DNA of 9,709 bases, from contig CAMDLJ010000072.1 of assembly GCA_945901665.1 (NCBI GenBank), forward strand, positions 1 through 9,709, given 5' to 3'. The notes beneath the pieces were generated by a model. The model searched no databases and was not told the origin of the DNA. It saw only the letters and a program-made list of their open reading frames with translations. Numbering within the stretch: position 1 is the stretch's first letter; the number at the start of each line of letters is the position of its first letter. The position numbers were made by a program, and so were the translations under genes. Of the stretch, positions 5,747 to 9,709 are shown one piece after another. This stretch comes from Bordetella parapertussis (lineage in GTDB: Bacteria; Pseudomonadota; Gammaproteobacteria; Burkholderiales; Burkholderiaceae).

Positions 5747-7930
5747 TCACCCATGCTCGGGGGCGGCCCGGGCCAGCACCAAAGCATCCACTGCGCACAC
5801 CCCTTGTCCCTGGGGCAAGACCATCAAGGGGTTGACCTCGGCCTCGATCACCCCGTCGCCCACGGCCAACACCGCGGCTTGCGAAAAACGGCTGATGGCC
5901 TGGGCCAAGGCGGCCAGGTCACCCGGGGCTTGGCCCCGCAAACCTTGCAAGGGGCTCAGGGCGCGCAGCTCGGCAATCATCTCCATGGCCTGCGCTTCGT
6001 CCACCGGGGCCAAACGGATGCTGCGCTCGCGCACCACCTCTGCCCACATGCCGCCCACGGCCAGCATGACGATGGCGCCGGCGTCTGGGTCACGTTTGAA
6101 CCCGAGCAAGACCTCGGCCAAACCTTTGACCATGGGCTGCACCAATAGTTCAAAGTCCGCCGGCAAGGGGGCGTGGCGGGCGACATTGGTTTTCACCTGC
6201 TCCATCGCCAGTCGCAAGGCCTGGGCATCGGCCACGCCCAAGACCACACCACCGAGCTCGCTTTTGTGCGCCAATTGGGCCGAGCAGGCCTTGACCACCA
6301 CGGGGTAGGCAAACGGCAGGGGCAAGGGCACTGGCCCATCGGCCGAGACCACCACCGCGGTGGCCGATGTCAACCCCAACTGGGCCAGCCAAGCGTGCGA
6401 CTGGCGCTCCGACCAGGTGACGGGTGCCGATGGGTTGGCGTTGGTCTGGGCGCTTGGGGGCTCGCCCACCGCTGCCGATGCGCGCGCAGCCAAGGCCGCT
6501 TGTACAGGGTGCGCGCGGCGCGACACCAAAGCGGCGATCACATCGGCGCAGCATTCGGGGGTGCGAAAGCACGGCACCTGCGCCGCCGTGAGCTGGGCAA
6601 TCGCTTGGGGCGCGTCGGGGACGATCATGGCCGCCAGGGGCTTGGTGTGCGTTGCGCTGTCGATGATGGGTTGCACGGCCAATTGCGGCTGAAAGCGCGC
6701 GGATGAGCCCACCACCGCCACCACGGCGTCAAACTCGGGGGCCGCCAGCATCACGTCCAAAGCCGCTTTCATCACCTCATACCGGGTGCCGGCCAAGGTC
6801 AAGTCCAGCACCCGGCCAGGGTTCATCGACACGCCCAAGGCGTTCAAGCGTTGCAAGGTCTCGGCACTGGCCGCCTCGACCACCACGCCGCGAATGCCGA
6901 GTTGATCGACCAACATGGCCGCGCCACCGCCCGTGGTGGTGACCACGCCGACACGGCGCAAAGGCTGGCCCGTGCCCAGCAAGGGCCAGCGCACGGCCAA
7001 GGCCTGGGCTTCGAGCAAGGACTCCAAAATGCCCACCCGCGCCATGCCACTGTCTTTGAAAAAGGCGTCGGCAATGTCATCCTCGCCGGCCAAGGCTCCG
7101 GTGTGGCTTTGCACCATGTCAGCCGCCACGCTGGAGCGGCCCAGTTTATAGACCACCACGGGCTTGCCGCGCTCGGCGGCCGCCAGGGCAAAAGCACGCA
7201 GGGCCTGGCCATGGTGCAAGCTCTCTAAAAACAGCACATAGCCCTTGATCTGCGGGTCGTCCAAGGTGGCCGCGCCAATTTCGCCCACGCTCAAATCGAC
7301 CTCGTTGCCCACCGAGACCAAGCTGGCAAAGCCCACGCCCCGGGCGCGCCCGCGCGAGACCAGGGCCCCGATCATGCTGCCGCTGTGCGAGACCACCATC
7401 ACATCACCCACCGGCATATCGGGCTCGGCAAAGGCGGCATTGGCGGTCAGGGGCATGCGCGCACGCGGGTTGACCACGCCCAAGCTGCTGGGCCCGATCA
7501 GGCGCATGCCGCTTGCACGGGTGATGTCGTGCAAGGCCTGTTCGCGCGCCAGGCCCTCCGCGCCCGCCTCCGAAAAACCACTGGCCAACACCGTGACCAA
7601 GCGCACACCCAAACGTGCGCATTCGCGCACTGTGTCAATCACGGTGTCGGTGGGGGTGATGACAAACACATGCTCGGGCACTTCAGGCAGGCTGGCCAGG
7701 TCGGGCCACGCCGTCTCACCCTGCACTTGGGCACGGCGTGGATTGACCGGGTAAATGCGCCCAGCAAATCCGGCTTGGCGCAGAAATTTCAGCGGGCGAC
7801 CCGATGTTTTGGAAGCGTCATCCGACGCCCCCACCACCGCCACGCTGGTGGGCGACAACAGCACCCGCGCCAACTCGGCAGCTTGCAATCGAGGCTGGGT
7901 TTGACCCGTCGCTGCTTGGGCGGCGCTCAT
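5747..7930 (-). CDS. ADP-forming acyl-CoA synthetase (acetate-CoA ligase type), fused alpha-beta subunits
   Basis: Nucleoside-diphosphate-forming acyl-CoA synthetase, which makes an acyl-CoA from an acid, CoA and ATP with release of ADP and phosphate through phosphohistidine relay. The 727-aa product has the fused domain order. A CoA-binding Rossmann domain comes first (SVAVVGASDDASKTSGRPL, 29-47), then succinyl-CoA-ligase-like domains with GPSSLGVVN (146-154) and SHSGSMIGAL (181-190). QSHTGALAGEDD (274-285) carries the phosphorylated H276. A low-complexity Ala/Pro/Ser linker (about 476-504) precedes the ATP-grasp domain, with PVVVKACSAQLAHKSELGGV (543-562, H555 as the likely shuttle histidine) and EAEVNPLMV (696-704). 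Its ATG overlaps the dehydrogenase stop as ATGA (7927-7930), and AAGG lies 4 nt upstream, so translation is coupled. The acid activated is unknown. A protein-acetyltransferase fusion is excluded because no GNAT domain follows. Confidence 0.91.
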   Translation of the reverse strand: MSAAQAATGQTQPRLQAAELARVLLSPTSVAVVGASDDASKTSGRPLKFLRQAGFAGRIYPVNPRRAQVQGETAWPDLASLPEVPEHVFVITPTDTVIDTVRECARLGVRLVTVLASGFSEAGAEGLAREQALHDITRASGMRLIGPSSLGVVNPRARMPLTANAAFAEPDMPVGDVMVVSHSGSMIGALVSRGRARGVGFASLVSVGNEVDLSVGEIGAATLDDPQIKGYVLFLESLHHGQALRAFALAAAERGKPVVVYKLGRSSVAADMVQSHTGALAGEDDIADAFFKDSGMARVGILESLLEAQALAVRWPLLGTGQPLRRVGVVTTTGGGAAMLVDQLGIRGVVVEAASAETLQRLNALGVSMNPGRVLDLTLAGTRYEVMKAALDVMLAAPEFDAVVAVVGSSARFQPQLAVQPIIDSATHTKPLAAMIVPDAPQAIAQLTAAQVPCFRTPECCADVIAALVSRRAHPVQAALAARASAAVGEPPSAQTNANPSAPVTWSERQSHAWLAQLGLTSATAVVVSADGPVPLPLPFAYPVVVKACSAQLAHKSELGGVVLGVADAQALRLAMEQVKTNVARHAPLPADFELLVQPMVKGLAEVLLGFKRDPDAGAIVMLAVGGMWAEVVRERSIRLAPVDEAQAMEMIAELRALSPLQGLRGQAPGDLAALAQAISRFSQAAVLAVGDGVIEAEVNPLMVLPQGQGVCAVDALVLARAAPEHG

Positions 7931-9084
7931 GCGGCCTTGGGCGGGCGTTGGGAAAACGTCCGCTCAAACACGCCCTCGGCAATGCGGTTTTTCAGCATTT
8001 CAGTCGAGCCCCCAGCGATCATCCAACCCCGGGTGCGGCGCACACAGTATTCAACCAAGGTCTCTTGGCTGTAACCGGTGGCGCCCATGACCTGCATGGC
8101 TTCGTTGGCCACCGCCCAACCGGCTTGGTTGCAGGCGAGTTTGGCCATGGCCGTGGTGTGCGCGCTGGGCAAGCCACCCTCGCCTTCCATCGCGGCCTTG
8201 TAGAGCAACAACTGCGCGCTCTCCAACTGCAAGGCCATCTCGGCAAACTTCCACTGCAAGCCTTGAAATTCACACAAAGGGCGGCCAAATTGCTTGCGGA
8301 TCAAGGCGTGTTCACGCGCCACATTGAAGCAGTAGCGGCCCAAGGCCAAAGAACGCGAGGCATTGCCCAAGCGCTCGACATTGAACCCGGCAATTTGCTT
8401 TTTAAACCCCCCAATGCCCAACAACACCTGGGGGGCCGGGATGCGGCAGTTTTCAAAATACAACTGGCTCCACTGCTCACCACTCATGAAGTTAGACGGC
8501 TCACCCATGGAAAACCCGGGCGTGCCGCGCTCGATCAGCACCGAGCCGATGCCGTCCACGCCGGGGCCAAAGCGCACATAAATCAGAAACAAAGAGGCGT
8601 GCGGGCTGTGGGTGGAAAACACCTTGCTGCCGTTGATCACCACCTCTTGGCCCTCCAGGGTGGCGCTGGTGACCAACTCGGTCACGGCTGATCCGGCCTC
8701 AGGCTCGCTCATGCCCAAGCAGATCACTTGCTCTCCTTTGAGCAAGCCGGGCAAGTAACGCGCTTTTTGGGTTGGGCTGGCGTATTCCACAAACGTGCGA
8801 ATGGGGCCAAAGTTGCCCGCTTGTACGATGTCGGCGCTTTTCGGACAGGCCAAGGCCACCTCTTGAATGGCCAACACCGCATGCATCAAGGTGCCGCCTT
8901 GCCCGCCGTCGCGCTCGTCAAAGGCAATGCCAAGCAAGCCCTGGCGGGCCAGCGCTTTGGCCACGTCGGTCGGGTAATCCGGCGAATGGGCCCGCGCCAA
9001 TGCGCCGGGTGCCAACTCGGTTTGCGCAAAACGCCGCACCGCTTGGGCAAAGCTGTCGTGCTCTTCGTTCAAATTGAAATCCAT
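7927..9084 (-). CDS. Acyl-CoA dehydrogenase family protein with displaced catalytic glutamate
   Basis: FAD-dependent enzyme that oxidises an acyl-CoA to the trans-2-enoyl-CoA and passes electrons to electron-transfer flavoprotein. The 385-aa product is of family length: an N-terminal helical domain (about 1-118), a beta domain with ICLGMSEPEAGSAVTEL (121-137) and INGSKVFST (150-158), and a C-terminal helical domain with HALIRKQFGRPLCEFQGLQW (259-278) and QVMGATGYSQE (331-341). At the usual catalytic position (YEGT in MCAD) it reads IAGGST, so the Glu is Gly358. E238 in FNVERL aligns with the Glu of isovaleryl- and long-chain-acyl-CoA dehydrogenases, which probably serves as base. ATG 9084 follows AGGA (9092-9095) with 7 nt spacing. 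It is first in the minus-strand operon and overlaps the synthetase gene. The substrate class may be branched or bulky; this is inference. Confidence 0.91.
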   Translation of the reverse strand: MDFNLNEEHDSFAQAVRRFAQTELAPGALARAHSPDYPTDVAKALARQGLLGIAFDERDGGQGGTLMHAVLAIQEVALACPKSADIVQAGNFGPIRTFVEYASPTQKARYLPGLLKGEQVICLGMSEPEAGSAVTELVTSATLEGQEVVINGSKVFSTHSPHASLFLIYVRFGPGVDGIGSVLIERGTPGFSMGEPSNFMSGEQWSQLYFENCRIPAPQVLLGIGGFKKQIAGFNVERLGNASRSLALGRYCFNVAREHALIRKQFGRPLCEFQGLQWKFAEMALQLESAQLLLYKAAMEGEGGLPSAHTTAMAKLACNQAGWAVANEAMQVMGATGYSQETLVEYCVRRTRGWMIAGGSTEMLKNRIAEGVFERTFSQRPPKAA

Positions 9085-9097
9085 GCCAAATTCCTGT

Positions 9098-9130
9098 GGT
9101 CAAGCGGTCGATTCTGACAAGGTTTTGACC
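9098..9130. promoter_or_regulatory. Dyad GGTCAA / TTGACC in the divergent spacer
   Basis: GGTCAA (9098-9103) and TTGACC (9125-9130) are perfect 6-bp inverted arms 21 nt apart, just upstream of the dehydrogenase ribosome binding site. They could be a regulator site. The TTGACC arm also resembles a -35 box, but no convincing -10 follows at 16-18 bp. Confidence 0.3.
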
Positions 9131-9181
9131 CAGGCCCTGTGCCCAACCCAAGCGACCCCGCCCAAGGCGCGCCCGAGTCTG

Positions 9182-9191
9182 TCGCTAGCGA
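9182..9191. promoter_or_regulatory. Perfect palindrome TCGCTAGCGA in the divergent spacer (candidate operator)
   Basis: TCGCTAGCGA is a perfect 10-bp palindrome midway between the divergent acyl-CoA dehydrogenase and PrpD-family genes. It is nearly extended by GTC (9176-9181 region) and GAC on its flanks. About 10 bp further on, AGCTT-GTT-AAGCT (9201-9213) is a second short dyad. Such a position suits a regulator controlling both directions. No regulator gene is in the window. Confidence 0.35.
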
Positions 9192-9290
9192 GACCCCCCA
9201 AGCTTGTTAAGCTGTGTCCAAAACCAAGCCAGTGCTTGCGGCCTGGTCTGTGCCCATCCTCAACCCCACTTCCACTGCCCCACCCTTGCC

Positions 9291-9709
9291 ATGACCATCA
9301 TTGAATCGCTGGCCGCTTACGGCGCACAGTTGTCCACAGCGCAGCTCTCAACGGAAGTTTTGCACCATGCCAAGCGCGCTGTCATCGACTGGTACGCCGC
9401 CTTGTTGCCGGGCGCGGTGTGCGAGCCGCCCACCCTGCTCGAGCAGGCCTTGGCCGACGACTTGGACCATGGCCGCGCCCGTTTGGCGCTGGGCCGCGCC
9501 GCCTCCACCCGCACGGCGGCGCTGATCAATGGCGCGGCAGCCCACACGGTGGAGTTTGATGACATTTACCGCGAAGCCATTTACCACCCCGGCGCCCCCA
9601 CCATTGCAGCCGCCTGGGCCGTGGCCCAGGAAACACAAGCCTCGGGCTTGGACCTGCTGCGCGCCGTGGTGGCTGGGTACGAAATTTCCACCCGCATCGG
9701 TGCCACCTT
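9291..9709 (+). CDS. MmgE/PrpD family protein, N-terminal part (3' end outside window)
   Basis: Member of the MmgE/PrpD fold family, which includes 2-methylcitrate dehydratase and cis-aconitate decarboxylase; many catabolic members have unknown (de)hydratase or decarboxylase roles. The frame opens at ATG 9291 and stays open to the window end (139 full codons). The start MTIIESLAAYGAQLSTAQL then HHAKRAVIDWYAALLPG is the usual N-terminal helix pattern. RAASTRTAALINGAAAHTVE (residues 67-86) followed by FDDIYREAIYHPGAPTIAAA is the family's characteristic block, with Asp and His residues of the active-site region. GLDLLRAVVAGYEISTRIG follows. It is transcribed away from the acyl-CoA dehydrogenase operon across a 206-bp spacer. 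No Shine-Dalgarno is visible before the ATG, yet the start matches family length. The precise reaction cannot be assigned from this fragment. Confidence 0.88.
   Translation, partial: MTIIESLAAYGAQLSTAQLSTEVLHHAKRAVIDWYAALLPGAVCEPPTLLEQALADDLDHGRARLALGRAASTRTAALINGAAAHTVEFDDIYREAIYHPGAPTIAAAWAVAQETQASGLDLLRAVVAGYEISTRIGAT

Noticed and set aside
7385..8691. Plus-strand open frames of 229 and 295 codons opposite the synthetase and dehydrogenase genes
   Set aside because: Both are shadows of strongly supported minus-strand genes, with His/Arg/Gly-rich composition and no recognisable domain.
1..9709. CRISPR array, tRNA/rRNA, insertion sequence or phage genes
   Set aside because: No spaced direct repeats, tRNA-like cloverleaf, transposase motif or terminal inverted repeats were seen on either strand.

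Overview
The window looks like chromosomal DNA of a betaproteobacterium, most likely a Burkholderiales/Comamonadaceae member. This rests on the GC-rich coding, the gene families and the general look of the proteins; I ran no search. No tRNA, rRNA, CRISPR array, transposase or integrase is visible.

Layout: (1) Positions 1-603 are the 3' end of htpG (Hsp90 chaperone), plus strand. (2) Positions about 640-1425 hold a VapBC-type toxin-antitoxin pair on the plus strand: an AbrB/SpoVT-fold antitoxin whose stop overlaps the start of a PIN-domain ribonuclease toxin. Each gene appears to carry one single-base indel, so the pair is decaying or the sequence has errors there. Repeated CATAC words precede it. 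(3) Positions 1405-1678 are an AT-rich patch followed by a stretch that looks like the remains of a small gene. (4) Positions 1679-3004 encode a type II NADH dehydrogenase, plus strand. (5) Positions 3005-3105 are a GC-rich convergent spacer with nested inverted repeats. (6) Positions 3106-9084, all minus strand, form a catabolic cluster. In transcription order it is acyl-CoA dehydrogenase, ADP-forming acyl-CoA synthetase (ATGA overlap), FAH-family hydrolase, a strong intrinsic terminator, carboxymuconolactone-decarboxylase-family protein, and class II aldolase/adducin-family protein. (7) From 9291 to the window end, divergently transcribed, is the N-terminal part of an MmgE/PrpD-family protein, separated from the acyl-CoA dehydrogenase by a 206-bp spacer with palindromes.

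How the cluster may work (inference): the ADP-forming synthetase would activate an organic acid to its CoA thioester and the dehydrogenase would introduce an alpha-beta double bond. FAH, CMD, class II aldolase and PrpD proteins are families that cleave, decarboxylate or (de)hydrate polar intermediates. The set suggests breakdown of a carboxylic or aromatic-derived acid, but the substrate cannot be read from sequence. Electrons from such catabolism could reach the quinone pool partly through the nearby NDH-2, though that gene faces the other way and need not be linked.

The least expected items are three. The dehydrogenase has Gly where the usual catalytic Glu lies, and a Glu at the isovaleryl-CoA-dehydrogenase-type position. 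Two nearly identical stem-loops lie in opposite orientation in the cluster, one serving as a terminator. The toxin-antitoxin pair is doubly frameshifted.
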